Assembly: GCF_016097555.1 (NCBI RefSeq) | Contig: NC_054702.1 | Coordinates: 80,147,997-80,211,996 of the forward strand | Length of the DNA stretch: 64,000 nt | From: Gigantopelta aegis | Lineage: Eukaryota > Mollusca > Gastropoda > Neomphalida > Peltospiridae | Direction: 5' to 3' | Part shown: positions 32,275-42,990 of the stretch, in pieces | Position numbering within the stretch: position 1 is the stretch's first letter | Layout of the letters: each line of letters opens with the position of its first letter | Notes under the pieces: model-generated | Database searches by the model: none | The model's input: the letters and a program-made list of their open reading frames with translations, nothing else | Told to the model about the DNA's origin: nothing | Position numbers and translations under genes: made by a program

Positions 32275-33112
32275 TCAGGATTTAGAGACAAACACTCATG
32301 TCAGACAGCACTAACATCTCTAATAGACCAGTGGTTAGAACAACTAGATAAAGGTAACATGATTGGTTCTGTATTTTTAGATTTGAGCAAAGCATTTGAC
32401 TTGGTGGATCCTCAAATCTTGCTACACAAACGTCAGGTATATCGACTGTCACCGAATACAGTTGAATGGTTTAAGTCGTACTTAAACAACAGAAAACAAC
32501 TTATACAAATTAACAGTATTAGCTCCAAAGAATTGGGTATAGTATCTGGTGTGCCTCAAGGCTCTATTCTTGGGCCTATTTTATTTCTTATGTTTATTAA
32601 TGATCTTCCATTATCTACCCAAAATGTCAGTGTAGATATGTAGGCAGATGACACGACATTACACACATCTGGCAGACATTTGTCTGTAATAGAGACTACG
32701 TTACAAACAAACTTAGATGCTGTAAACTCTTGGTGCATCAATAATAATATGTCTATAAACCCATCTAAAACTACTTTATGTACACAGCAAAAATTGAGCC
32801 AAACTGGTCAGTTGCAACTACATATCAATAATAACCCTATATCACCTGCTCATTGCCAAAAACATTTAGGACTCTGTGTTGATCAAAATCTTAGTTGGAA
32901 CACACAAGTTGATCACATTTGTTCACAAGTTTCATCGAAACTGGCTCTTTTGCGACGAATTAGCAAATTTCTCACCCCAGAATCAAAATCTCTATTATAT
33001 AATGCATATATTCTTCCCATATTTGATAATGGGTCAGTAACATGGGGTCGCTGCAATAAAACATACGTTGACAGATTAAAGCTACAGTCCCTGGAATATT
33101 TTTATTATTTAA
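32275..33112 (+). pseudogene. Non-LTR retrotransposon, part 2: reverse transcriptase core and thumb
   Basis: It resumes with SGFRDKHSCQTAL, then SVFLDLSKAFDLVDP (first catalytic Asp) and GVPQGSILGPILFLMFINDL. The box normally written YADD reads stop-ADD here: the Tyr codon is TAG at 32641-32643. KHLGLCVDQNLSW and SKLALLRRISKFL follow. Similarity stops near 33112, so the 3' UTR is missing or unrecognised. Confidence 0.88.
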
Positions 33113-33591
33113 GCATATAGAATAGATGATCCAGTTCTGTTGGTACATAAAAGGTCCACCACATCGCTATAGTTATAGCTATACATTATCTAGGTCAACT
33201 ACAAACGCAATGGCCAGCTTTGTTTTTCTTAATTTAGCGGGACGCCAGTAGAACTGGGACTTTACGTGATTTGCGCAGGCGCTGTGCTTCTCACGTGATT
33301 TTGAACAAATTTAACTGTCTTGATCAAGGGGTCATCTCATATCTCCAAAACATATTTATATCCATAGAGGTATGGTACAACGCCTTTCCAGGGGTCGGTG
33401 GGGGATTTGCCTTGAAATTTTGACAGTGGCCAGCGGTTGGCATACGCGTTACATGTAAGGGGGTGTTACTAATTACATAACGCTCTAGGGGTAGAGGAAG
33501 AGTGTGTTGTGTTCGATTTACGTAACATTTTTCAAGACTATATGTTATTTTTATTCCTTACTTAGACCTAAAAATTAGAGTCTTGTCATGT
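33113..33591. other. Non-coding junction
   Basis: No gene or known repeat was recognised between the LINE end and the hairpin repeat. Confidence 0.4.
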
Positions 33592-33785
33592 CATGTCATA
33601 GGGTTTTACGTGCACATTCAGAGCAAGCTGTTGTAGCGCACGCCTGTCGTGGGCGCAAGAGCCGGCCTTGGCCGGCTCTTCCGTCCACGACAGGAAAGGT
33701 GGGGGGAGGGGAAGGAGGGACCGTCTGCACTGGCAGGTGCAAGGGAGCATCAGCAGCCCGATTGAATCGGTAGCAGGCGGGTGGG
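33592..33785 (-). mobile_element. Hairpin-bearing short repeat, copy 3 (best hairpin)
   Basis: Minus-orientation copy of the 9410-9607 family. At 33642-33693 CCTGTCGTGG...AAGAGCCGGCC, then TT, then GGCCGGCTCTT...CCACGACAGG forms a hairpin of about 25 bp with only a few mismatches. TGCACATTCAGAGCAAGCTG marks its 3' part in inverse. Confidence 0.75.
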
Positions 33786-33799
33786 GGTGGTGGTGGTGC

Positions 33800-34260
33800 T
33801 ATGGAATTTGAATGGAGCCGTTAATGCCAAAGAGAAAGTGGTGCGCAATTTTGTTGAGGAAATTTTGGCGCAATTTTGAACGGTCGGTCGAAAGGTAAAT
33901 GGCCGAGCTAATATAGGTTTTGATATTAGTGAATCGAGAGTAGCTCGTTAATTTTAGACCTTTACGATGCTGTGGTGTTTCCCTAGGTTGCCCATCGGGC
34001 CCTTATAAAGGGCCTGACCGCTTCTGGTCGAGGCATCACCAAGTACCAAGTTATTACCAGCAGCAAGTATTGGGGGTTTGGGTGGGGGAGGCCGATATTC
34101 TTTTGTTCAGCTTCCCCCGGGTGCATTGCAATTGTGTACTCGGAACGGTATTCTTTTGTCCGGTTCCTTATTAGAGCACGTGCTGGGCCATTAAATGGGG
34201 GGCGGATGCATTGTTAACATTAGTCAATGCATCCTGTGTACTGCTGCAGTGAGCGTGTAG
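33800..34260 (+). repeat. GAGAGTAGCTC repeat family, copy 2 (5' of the Ngaro-like unit)
   Basis: It shares with 21185-21400 the order AATTTTGGCGCAATTTTGAA, CGAGAGTAGCTCGTTAA, AAAGGGCCTGA. It shares with 42990-43200 the phrases TTCTTTTGTCCGGTTCC, CTGGGCCATTAAA and GGATGCATT. Lying 5' of the Ngaro-like genes while the other copy lies 3', it may be one of the element's terminal direct repeats. Confidence 0.5.
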
Positions 34261-35201
34261 TTTGTATGTAAATCCTAGTTTGGTGTTAAGGTTGTACTTA
34301 TTGTCTTACGTCCCTACTCTAGTGAATTCAACGGTCATCATGACCACCCATCCCCCTCCGTCTTTGTATAGCATTGAACACAGTGACGGAGGGGGAGTTA
34401 GACTAATCTGGCTATCTAATTTGAAGGGTGGAACCCTTATAGTGTAGGTATTGGTTTAAAAAGCCTAATGCTTGACATACTTAACTTTATTACCAATCAA
34501 TGAAAGAAAGAAAGAAAAAGAAAGAAAAATAGGGTTAAAGTATCTAGTAGCAGTTGTATAGTTGACAGCTAAGTAATTAAGAATTTTTTGATTCCCGCCC
34601 CCTGAATAATTATTTTATAAAGAAATGAAATGATTGAGGCGAAATGAACGGTATCTATATGTTGGTAACTGTTAGTAATGTAGAATAATTTAGTAGGCTT
34701 ACTTGGTTAGTCTTTTAAGTCAATCTTGTTTTTCCTGCTTGCTATTTCCTCAGTTGTCCTAGTTGACTTACCTTAGTCAATCATGGTTTCATGCATCAGT
34801 AATATTGTGCGAGTGCAAAACACAATTGTGCAATTTATTTACATGTGAGGTTCCTTGTTCGCGATTGGCTGGATTGGACCAGTGAGAATGCTGCAAGAGA
34901 AAGTGGTAATTAGTGGTACCCTATCTTGTTTGTTTTAAGGGCCACAAAAACATTTGGGAGTGGTATACACCAATTACAACACACGAGTTTCAGAACCTGA
35001 ATAAATATTTACAGTAAGGTTAACAATGGTTATTAATTATTCGCTACCGTCCCGCCGTTGAACCCCGGGGTTGGAGTGCTTGTCGGTCGTGTGCTTAAGG
35101 TCGCTCTTCCCTTCCGGAGTTGTACAGGCGGGTGGTTTTGAATAATTGTTGATTAATAATTTTATTTTATGCCAGCTATCTAGTTTAAGTATATGCTTTT
35201 A
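34261..35201. other. Non-coding stretch 5' of the TIR element
   Basis: A GAAA-rich patch at about 34500-34530 and G-rich patches; no gene recognised. Confidence 0.4.
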
Positions 35202-36316
35202 GGGACCGTAACAAAAGTATATTGAAGCCAGAGAGACTAAGTCACTTAGTCTGGGGGGGAGGGGGTTTACGATTTCAACATCTCCATTTAGTCATTTTAT
35301 CACTTTTGGCTTCATTTGCTTTGAACTTAAAAATCATCATACAAACACAACCCAAAAGGCTTCAAAACACTGGCCAAGGTATTTATTGTCGACCTACTGC
35401 CCATGCAAACCAGGATATCAAGGTGGCTAGGTATGTATTACAGTCAACTCTCGTTGTAACGGCCATGTTGGTACCACACAGGTCTTGCCGTTGTAACGAT
35501 CGTAAAGAGTTGGCTCTCTTAGTATGACAAGTGGTTTGGCAATCATGTGTAACACTAATAAATAATAAAGTAATGAAACAAACAAAACAAAAAACAAACA
35601 AACAATTGTTGTTATACATCTTGAGCGTGTTTAGGATGATTTTCTTTAATAAGAGTCACTTCTCTTTTTTCACTTATCGAAATTTGCGTGTGGCGTCGTG
35701 TCGCGGGTGGGTGTTATATTTTCTCCCAATAAACCGCATTAAAACATTTCACGATATATTGTAACTTCTAATTAACAAAAAGAGACTTGACAGGAACAAC
35801 TCAACTCTGCATCAAGATATTAACAACAATACAAGTTGTTTAAAAAATCTCTACCTTGCACATCAAGCGCTGGAATAGAGCCGAAAAACGGCAATTGCAA
35901 CAGCAAAAAAGAAGAGAAAAGAAGCATAAATTATCTTAAATTGCTGGAAAATATGACTTGAGAAATAGGCCAACTTGGAGCTTATGTCATTGGCGTCTGA
36001 TGAAAGATACCAATGGGCATATTGTCATTGGATGTATAGTTTAATAGTTAAAAAGCCTTTCAGAGTGCCTTGGTTGGCCTCATATCACTGTTTAAAAACA
36101 TTGTTTCACTATGTGCATTCATGAATAAATACTGTTTGTATCTTTTATATTACTACTGTCTTCCTTTGGTCTTTTTGCTAAACCTTGTTCTGTAACGTCA
36201 ATTTGGATGAAGCCAAAGTCAACTGCCCATTTAGTCTTTTTGAGGGGGGTGGGGGGTCAGAATCAAGACTAAGTGACTTAGTCTCTCTGGCTTCAATATA
36301 CTTTTGTTACGGTCCC
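35202..36316. mobile_element. 1.1 kb element with perfect 51 bp terminal inverted repeats
   Basis: The left arm 35202-35252 (GGGACCGTAACAAAAGTATA ...) and right arm 36266-36316 are exact reverse complements. The inner end of each arm, AGACTAAGTGACTTAGTCT, is itself a palindrome, so each end can form its own small hairpin. G-rich tracts follow both inner ends on the same strand. The interior is non-coding. No flanking duplication is evident. It could be a DNA element or the end and internal complementary parts of a DIRS-type element. Confidence 0.75.
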
Positions 36317-36747
36317 TTACTTGTGTCGTTTCACCGTTCTCCCCTCGGATTGGAATACATAGGCTGGTCGAGTGTGAAGGGTGGATGTTCCGCCAAGGGG
36401 TCACAGGTGTCACGATTTAAGTATTGTCATATCTAGTAGATTAGAGTCTTGTAAAATAATCCTTTTTATGCGCACAGTCCCGGCTGGGTTATGCGCACGT
36501 CCCTAAAGGTACATTTGCCCTGCTTTGATTGGCTGATAGTGTACAGCCTTCTCTCTTGGAATCGCCATTGCTGCTGAAGAAAATGTACGGGTATCCTATA
36601 CAAGAAAACTGTTGACTTTGTTTAAACAAGTAAGTGTTATTTATTACAAAGGAACCGTGTACTTTTGAGAAGATATAGATTAATTTTATCTATTGAGATC
36701 GTGTGTTAGGGAGAGCACTAGTTAGTTCTGCACTTGAAAAATTTGAA

Positions 36748-37331
36748 ATGGCAGAACCATTGCCGAGTACTTCGCGTCATGTCCTGGTTCTTGGGCACAG
36801 CTTGGTGAGGCATCTCGGGAAATATGCAGCAGAATCGCCCGAGAGCAAGAACTTCGGTCTTCTGAGGGATCGGGTTACGTTTCACGGCGTTTCGGGTGGA
36901 ACAGTTCCCGTGATCGGCTCCCAGCTGGGTGTAGTGCGAACACTAAAACCACGGGTAGTGGTTTTACAGATTGGGGTAATGATTTAAGCAAACCCACCGT
37001 TACGCCCCAAATGGTAGTACAAGGCATTTGTGAGTTGGTAACAAATCTGCAACGAAATTATGGGGTTGAATCGGTAATTGTAGGTGCTTTGTTTTTTAGG
37101 GAAAAAACCAGGAAATTCAAAAATGATGTTAACGTAGAGGTTTACAATGACAGAGTAATGACAGCAAACAAAGAATTATCAAAACAGCCAAATTTTAAAT
37201 TCTGGCGACATGCTCGCACGGGTAACGTCTTTTATTTGTATAAACCAGATGGTGTTAATTTTAAAAATCAAAAACCTTACTATCGATCTGTAAAAGGGGC
37301 AGTGCTCTTTGGCCTTAAACACTTATCATGA
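36748..37331 (+). pseudogene. SGNH-hydrolase-like ORF, one frameshift
   Basis: ATG at 36748 starts MAEPLPSTSRHVLVLGHSLV, with GHS at the nucleophile block. The first frame stops at 36987; the next frame runs on from about 36985 with NDLSKPTVTP. At the join, IGxNDLS would be the SGNH block III, so a single base has been lost near 36977. The end has VIVGALFFREK, FWRHARTGN and YKPDGVNFKNQKPYYRSVKGA. The last catalytic block, usually DGVH in this group, has Asn for His. SGNH domains of this form are carried by Ngaro-type retrotransposons. A polyadenylation signal (AATAAA, 37347) and an A tract at 37548 follow. Confidence 0.8.
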
Positions 37332-37543
37332 TATGTTTGCAACTCAATAAACATTGTTATGATTGTATTATAGTGACATCCAGTTATTAAGTATCAGTAG
37401 GTATGTAGAGGAGCTGTAAGAATATACATATTTATGTATTTACAGAATAGGGATAACAATAATGACGATAATAAATAATTAAATAGCTAAAATATTTTTT
37501 AAATAATAATAAATAAAACTAAAATAATAAAAATAATAATAAT

Positions 37544-37547
<4 letters not shown>

Positions 37548-37585
<38 letters not shown>
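37548..37585. repeat. Poly-A tract, 38 A
   Basis: It follows an AATAAT-rich patch, about 200 bp after the SGNH ORF. It could be a retrotransposon tail. Confidence 0.8.
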
Positions 37586-37590
<5 letters not shown>

Positions 37591-37599
37591 GCAACTGGG

Positions 37600-38270
37600 T
37601 GCCCCGATGAGGATTCAGGATGATTGATAATAATAAATTTCAATTAATTATATATATATTCTTCAGCTTGTTTTATCAGGTGTGTCCTATTACTGGCTTT
37701 GCCAATTGCCAATTTGGCTGCTCTTTGCAGTGTCGGCATGGTATAGGTTCACATTCCTGTATGGATTCTGATTTGCACCCAGCTGTCTTGTTTTTTGCAT
37801 CCAGTTTGCGTGGATATGATTTTCACTTGTAAAGTAGATACACATGTATCGTGTTTTGTTTATTAGAAATATCCCGTTATGAGCAAGGACATAGAACAAC
37901 AATTTATTATTAATGTAAAGAAATATATTCATAGTCTTGGCGTTAGTTATTCATCCATTGATTTATTTTGTCATTAGATACATATGGATACAATAGACAA
38001 TGATGTGAACAAAAAACAAAAACAAAAAAACAAAAGAAAAAAATGGAAAAAAAATGAAAAAATAAATAAATAAAAATAATAATACCCCCCCCCCCAAAAA
38101 AAAGAAAAGAAATCCCAAACAAAAATGATAATAATAATAAAAAAATAATAATAATAAAAAATAAATAAATTAATAGTAATAATATTTTTTTTTTTTTTTT
38201 TAAATGATAATAATAAATAATGATCAATTTTTGTGCTGGTTCCCTCTCTTGGATTTTTATTACACATATA
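37600..38270. other. A-rich and AAT-rich spacer between SGNH ORF and gag
   Basis: Low-complexity AAAT/AATA runs at 38010-38220 generate long false open frames on the minus strand. No gene recognised. Confidence 0.5.
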
Positions 38271-39392
38271 ATGCCGCCAAAGCGAACAGCAGCTTTGGCA
38301 AACAGAGCTGTCCAAAGTAAAGCAGCTAAAAGAGCCAAAGCTCCCATGACGACTTTGTCGGAAGAGACGCCCAGCGGCTCAACACAGGAATCTGCACCAG
38401 TTACGCTAGCTATGTCGCCGCAGGAACTGAAGACACTCATTCAAGGAGTTTCAGCAGCCAAACAACAGCTGCGGGGAGCAGTGCCAGTAGCATCAGAAGC
38501 TGCCGCCATAGAAGTATTGGAGCCAGGCCCACCACCCACACAGGAAGCTGCACAAGCAGAACAGTCAGACAATATTATTAGTACGTGTGTGGTTCCAGCG
38601 TTGTCGCTGACATTACCTTCAGGGTTAGGGGAGCAGTCCCAACCTTCAGACTTCAGGTCAACGACAGTACCACTGGTAGACCAAGTATGTGAAAAAGTCA
38701 AACAAAAAATTTGGGCTGACCAGTATGTCGATATGGCCACAATTTTGGACACACAGGATAAATTTGAGTCCTATCACATGTCAGTTGCTGAAGATGGGGA
38801 CGGCTCCCCATCCATCCAATGGGTACCGAATAAACGGGTAAAACATTTAACAATTGAGCAGTGGACAACCAACTTTCACATTTTTATGGCAGTATACTGC
38901 CAGAGAAACCCTGCGGAGGTTGAAAATATCCTGAAATACCTGGCTACAGTTAGAAAGCTGGCCTTGAGAAGTGGGGACTGGTGTTCGTATGATCAGTCAT
39001 TTAGGCGGTTAAAAGCAAGCAATGCATCCTTGAAGTGGCAACAGGTAGAATGGGAATTGTGGTCGGATTCCCTAAGTGCAGTCAGTAAGCCCTCACTCGA
39101 ATCCCGCCCCAAGGGTTATTGCTGGAAAATCATGCAAGGTCGTTTTTGTGCAGGGTGCAGGTTTTCTCATGCTTGTCACAAATGTGTAGGGGGGGGGGGG
39201 GGGGGGTCACACATTCCATCTCTGTGCCAACAGGCAAATACTCGATTGGTACATTCTCCAAATGTCCCAATATTGCATAATTTTCGATTTCGACCACAAG
39301 TTGGTCGATTTCCCTTCCCATCAGTCCGACCAGGACGTTTCAATGCCAGCCCAAGGGTTTTCCCTGGCAGATCAAGTCGTTACTCCAGTTAA
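38271..39392 (+). CDS. Ngaro/DIRS-like gag protein
   Basis: I chose ATG at 38271 (MPPKRTAALANRAV) over an in-frame ATG at 38220, because the preceding residues do not look like protein. The order is a basic Ala/Lys-rich start, a Pro/Ala-rich linker, a conserved-looking block (WADQYVDMATILDTQDKFES, IEQWTTNFHIFMAVYCQRNP, FRRLKASNASLKWQQVEWEL), and a Cys/His cluster (CWKIMQGRFCAGCRFSHAC). The Cys/His cluster runs into six Gly encoded by a G tract at 39189-39206. It ends in an Arg/Phe/Pro-rich tail. It is open over 373 codons and overlaps the RT frame by about 130 bp. This is gag of a tyrosine-recombinase retrotransposon by context. Confidence 0.8.
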   Translation: MPPKRTAALANRAVQSKAAKRAKAPMTTLSEETPSGSTQESAPVTLAMSPQELKTLIQGVSAAKQQLRGAVPVASEAAAIEVLEPGPPPTQEAAQAEQSDNIISTCVVPALSLTLPSGLGEQSQPSDFRSTTVPLVDQVCEKVKQKIWADQYVDMATILDTQDKFESYHMSVAEDGDGSPSIQWVPNKRVKHLTIEQWTTNFHIFMAVYCQRNPAEVENILKYLATVRKLALRSGDWCSYDQSFRRLKASNASLKWQQVEWELWSDSLSAVSKPSLESRPKGYCWKIMQGRFCAGCRFSHACHKCVGGGGGGSHIPSLCQQANTRLVHSPNVPILHNFRFRPQVGRFPFPSVRPGRFNASPRVFPGRSSRYSS

Positions 39393-41190
39393 GCCTGATA
39401 AATTGTTGTCACAGCTGCAAGGATACGATGTAGATAAAATAACATATTTAGTCAATGGCTTTAAATATGGGTTTCATATTTCAGTAAATAACTTGATTCC
39501 AAGTCAATCCTGCAGCAATCTGAAATCTGCAATGGAGATGCCTTTAATTGTCGAATCGAAAATAAAAGATGGACTATCAAATAATCGTATTGCGGGCCCC
39601 TTCGTAAAGCCACCATTTACAAATCTACACCTTAGACCATTAGGTATAATTGCCAAAAAGACCCCGGGCAAATGTCGTATGATTCACCACTTGAGCTACC
39701 CAAAGGGTAATTCAGTGAATGATGGCATTTCAGAAGAGTTTTCAAAAGTATCCTACTCCAACATACAATATGCCATCTCATTGATCAAAAAGGTAGGAAT
39801 CGGCAGTTACTTAGCAAAAGCAGACGTTGAATCTGCATTTCGGATCGTACCTATTCATCCTTCACACCATTATCTGTTGGGTTTTCGTTGGAAGGAAACA
39901 TATTACTACGATAGGTGTCTCCCCATGAGTCTTTCAGAAAGCTGTAGGATTTTTGAGGAAATTAGTAAAGCACTGGAGTGGGCTGTAATTCACAAAGGTC
40001 AGGCTTCTGCTGTAACTAATGTCTTGGATGATTTTCTTTTTGTTGAATGTACAGAAGCTCTGTGCAAACAAGTTTTCCAAAAGTTTGAGCAAATGTGCAA
40101 GTCCATAGGCATACCATCAGCACCTGACAAGTCCCTTACAAGTTGTACTCTTTTTAGGCATTACACTGGACACCATAAAATCAGAATCAAGACTTCCAAA
40201 AGACAAGTTAGAAAGATGCCATCATCTTTTAAACAAATATAAACAATGTCGCAAAGTTTCTCTAAGAGATATGCAAACCCTAATTGGAACACTGTCATTT
40301 GCAACATCTGTTATTCGACCTGGCCGAACCTTTCTTCGCAGACTAATAGACTTAACAATTGGTATAAAGAAACCATTTCACTTTATTCGCTTAACCCATG
40401 CTGCTAGAGCATACATGGCTATGTGGGGAAACATTTTTGACAACTTTAATGGCAGTACCTTTTTTGTTCATGAGCACTGGTTGAGTTCGGTTCACCTACA
40501 TCTCTTTACAGATGCATCCTTGATGGGTTTTGGAGCAGTCTTTGGAAAACGGTAGTTATATGGGGAATGGGTCCTATCGGCTAAAACCCATTACATAACA
40601 GTACTAGAACTTTATCCCATTGTTACTGCAGTTCTTACATGGGGCAGTCTTCTAAAAAATCACTGTATTGTTTGGCACACCGATAACCAAGCCTTAGTAC
40701 ACATCATTAACAAACACACATCTAAAGATAAGAACATTATGCGTTTACTCCGTAGGTGCGTTGTATCTTGTATGCATTATAACGTAATAGTTAGAGGACG
40801 AGTAACAATACTTTATCGGCGTATAAAGGTAGTGTCGCACGAAACAAAGGCGAGGCGTTAGCCGAGCGTTTTCTCGTGCGACACTACCTTTATACGCCGA
40901 TAAAGTATTGTTACTCGTCCTCTAACTGTCTTAGAGCAGAGCCAAAATCGTTATGACTGCACGTGCAGCAATACCGCTTATAAAGTGAATGTCTGAAGTA
41001 CTTTATCGGGATATAAATGTACTTCACGTGACCAAATATGAAGCTCCCATTGGACTAGAAATTCATCTGTGCTCTAAATAGTTTTTAAGGCACAGCATGT
41101 TTCGGGCGTAGAAAACTCCCTGGCTGATGCGTTATCTCGTTTACAGGTCAACAAGTTCAGAGTACTGCATCCTTCAGCGGAGGGCGCGTG
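39262..41190 (+). pseudogene. Ngaro/DIRS-like reverse transcriptase and RNase H, broken
   Basis: RT: IAGPFVKPPFTNLHLRPLGI, KTPGKCRMIHHLSYPKGNSV, YLAKADVESAFRIVPIHP, LLGFRWKETYYYDRCLPMS and the catalytic box NVLDDFLFVE, typical of DIRS-group RT. A one-base shift lies in the T run near 40150. RNase H: LHLFTDASLMGFGAVFG, then a TAG stop at 40554 (likely from TGG), WHTDNQALVHIINK and, after a 284 bp insertion, FKAQHVSGVENSLADALSRL. Similarity ends near 41190; the tyrosine recombinase expected next is absent. Confidence 0.88.
40793..41076. mobile_element. 284 bp hAT-like hairpin element inside RNase H
   Basis: It is flanked by AATAGTT on both sides (40786-40792, 41077-41083; the eighth base differs). 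Removing it and one flank copy reconnects the RNase H codons. Ends are (T)AGAGGAC and GTGCTCTA. Its first part is a perfect 52 bp inverted repeat: 40791-40842 against 40874-40925, with a 31 bp loop, reading GAGGACGAGTAACAATACTT at the base. Confidence 0.85.
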
Positions 41191-41696
41191 TGCAGGGATT
41201 TCAGCGGGGTTGGGGTTATAGACTGTCTTGAGCGAAGTTTATATGGGGCCAAGCTCCCCCATATTTCAAAAAAATTTAAGCTTGGGCAGGTAAGGGTTTC
41301 GACCTCCAATACCCTCCCCCTGCACATGCACCCGATTCCTCTCCATGGATTACAATTAATATTGTGAGTAGAATGATGGAAATACATGGTGAAGATTTCA
41401 GGCCAGCTCATCTAGCCCGAAAGTGTACAATGTATATATATATAAAACAATTTTGGACTAAACATTGTTTTTTTTAGATATATATTTCTACGTGTTGAAC
41501 ACATGAACACATAACCTACTTTATATCTGTAATTGCATTATATACTTTTGAAAAAAGCAACATATTCGTCCTACTTCAATATGCTGACAAAAATGTAAGA
41601 CGATTACAAAAATTCACTCACGTATCTCATCCACAAGTCTATGACGTAAAAAAATAATTAAGTTGATACTCAAACTTAAAAATAATATTTTGACAT
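41191..41696. other. Non-coding stretch
   Basis: No tyrosine-recombinase coding is seen in any frame. AT-rich after 41430. Confidence 0.45.
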
Positions 41697-41760
41697 AGAG
41701 ATTTGAACCCACAATATTCTTAAAATACTCGTATACTTATCCATCACACTACAAGGGAAG
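41697..41760 (-). tRNA. tRNA-like pseudogene or SINE head
   Basis: On the minus strand CTTGTAGTGTGATGGATAAG resembles a tRNA A-box arm, and GGGTTCAAATCTC a B box, at tRNA-like spacing. The acceptor stem does not pair convincingly and no clear anticodon stem is seen, so it is not called a working tRNA. Confidence 0.3.
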
Positions 41761-42104
41761 GCTGCCAAAATCTCACGTTTTTTTCTCGTGTCTTTCTGGC
41801 AGCTCGTGCAAATTGCAGAGTATAATACACGGACATATAATTTGCCGGACTAGTATTTCTGTCACTGCTGTAGAAGGAATTTAAGTCCGGTAGGAATACA
41901 AGTCCTAGGATAAAAACAACTTAAAAATAAATCAGGTATGAAAGTCCGGGTAGGACTATGGTTCCTAAGCTATGGAGGTCCGATAGGACTACTGTTACTA
42001 GGAACCGTGGTCCTACGGACCTGCGTTCCTTTTACACCGGCTCCGGCTCGGAGTGAGTTTAACGACTCAATGGGTAGCACCGGCGTAGAAAGGTGACACA
42101 CGCA

Positions 42105-42141
42105 CGCACACACGCACATACACACACACACACGCGAGCAC

Positions 42142-42204
<63 letters not shown>
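42105..42204. repeat. (CA)n and (TA)n microsatellite
   Basis: CA-rich repeats with CACG interruptions to about 42140, then about 60 bp of TA repeats. Long false frames of Ile-Tyr come from this. Confidence 0.95.
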
Positions 42205-42210
<6 letters not shown>

Positions 42211-42581
42211 CGCTGCTGCTACAAAGTGGGAGGGGGCACATGTCCCCTTGCCCCACTCCCCGCTTCCTACGCCAGTAGTTACGTGTAAGCTAAGACCACT
42301 ACACCGACTTCTCTTTCACTAACCACTAACAAACAAAACACTATCCCACTGTCCTGGACATACAGTCCAGACAGCTGAAAGGTGTGCCCAGTACAGCGTG
42401 CTTGAACCGTAATTGGATGTAAGCACGAAGAGAAATGAAACTCAAAAGGAGAGAAAGAAAAGGAGACGTTGGGACGAAAACAAACTGTACGCAAAATTGA
42501 GTTCGAGGAGGAGATACGAACCCACAGCAACCATGACCGGATCCAGGCATTCATTTTATACCTGTCTTCCTTTATCTATCA

Positions 42582-42835
42582 GGGGCGGGACGTAGCTCAA
42601 TGGTAAGGCGCTTGCCTGATCTAGGCTATTTCTCGTCTCAGGCTGTACACCACGACTGGTCTATCAAAGGCCGTGGTATGTAGTATCCTGTTTGTGAGAC
42701 GGTGCATATAAAAAGATTCCTTGCTTAAATGAAAAAATGTAGGTTTCCCCTCTGAGACTGTGTCATCCAGTGACAGATCATTTATAAATCTAGTGGTGTC
42801 TTTAAACAAAACAAACTTTCACAGGCGCGGATACC
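42582..42835 (+). mobile_element. SINE, near full length
   Basis: Head GGGACGTAGCTCAATGGTAA (A box), then GGCTATTTCTCGTCTCAGGC, ACCACGACTGGTCTATCAAA and GGCCGTGGTATGTAG, GTGCATATAAAAAGATTCC, and tail TAGTGGTGTCTTTAAACAAA. The B box is degraded, with a short deletion after the head. Confidence 0.8.
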
Positions 42836-42914
42836 CTGCTCAGGACAAAAAAGAATTCGTCACTTATTATACAATTGATGGAATTTCGCGCAAAGACCAA
42901 TACCAACGTAAGAA

Positions 42915-42990
42915 ATGTCAAATAGTGTCAAATTAATGTCAAATAGTGTCAAATTAATGTCAAATAGTGTCAAATTAATGTCAAATAGAA
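42915..42990. repeat. 21 bp tandem repeat, about 3.3 copies
   Basis: Units of ATGTCAAATAGTGTCAAATT(A) repeat with no mismatch. Each unit contains the GTCAAAT motif twice. Confidence 0.9.

Noticed and set aside
37943..38440. 165-codon minus-strand ORF rich in Phe, Ile and Leu
   Set aside because: It is produced by A/AAT-rich low-complexity sequence and by the reverse of gag.
42059..42278. Ile-Tyr-rich ORFs on both strands
   Set aside because: Translations of a TA microsatellite.
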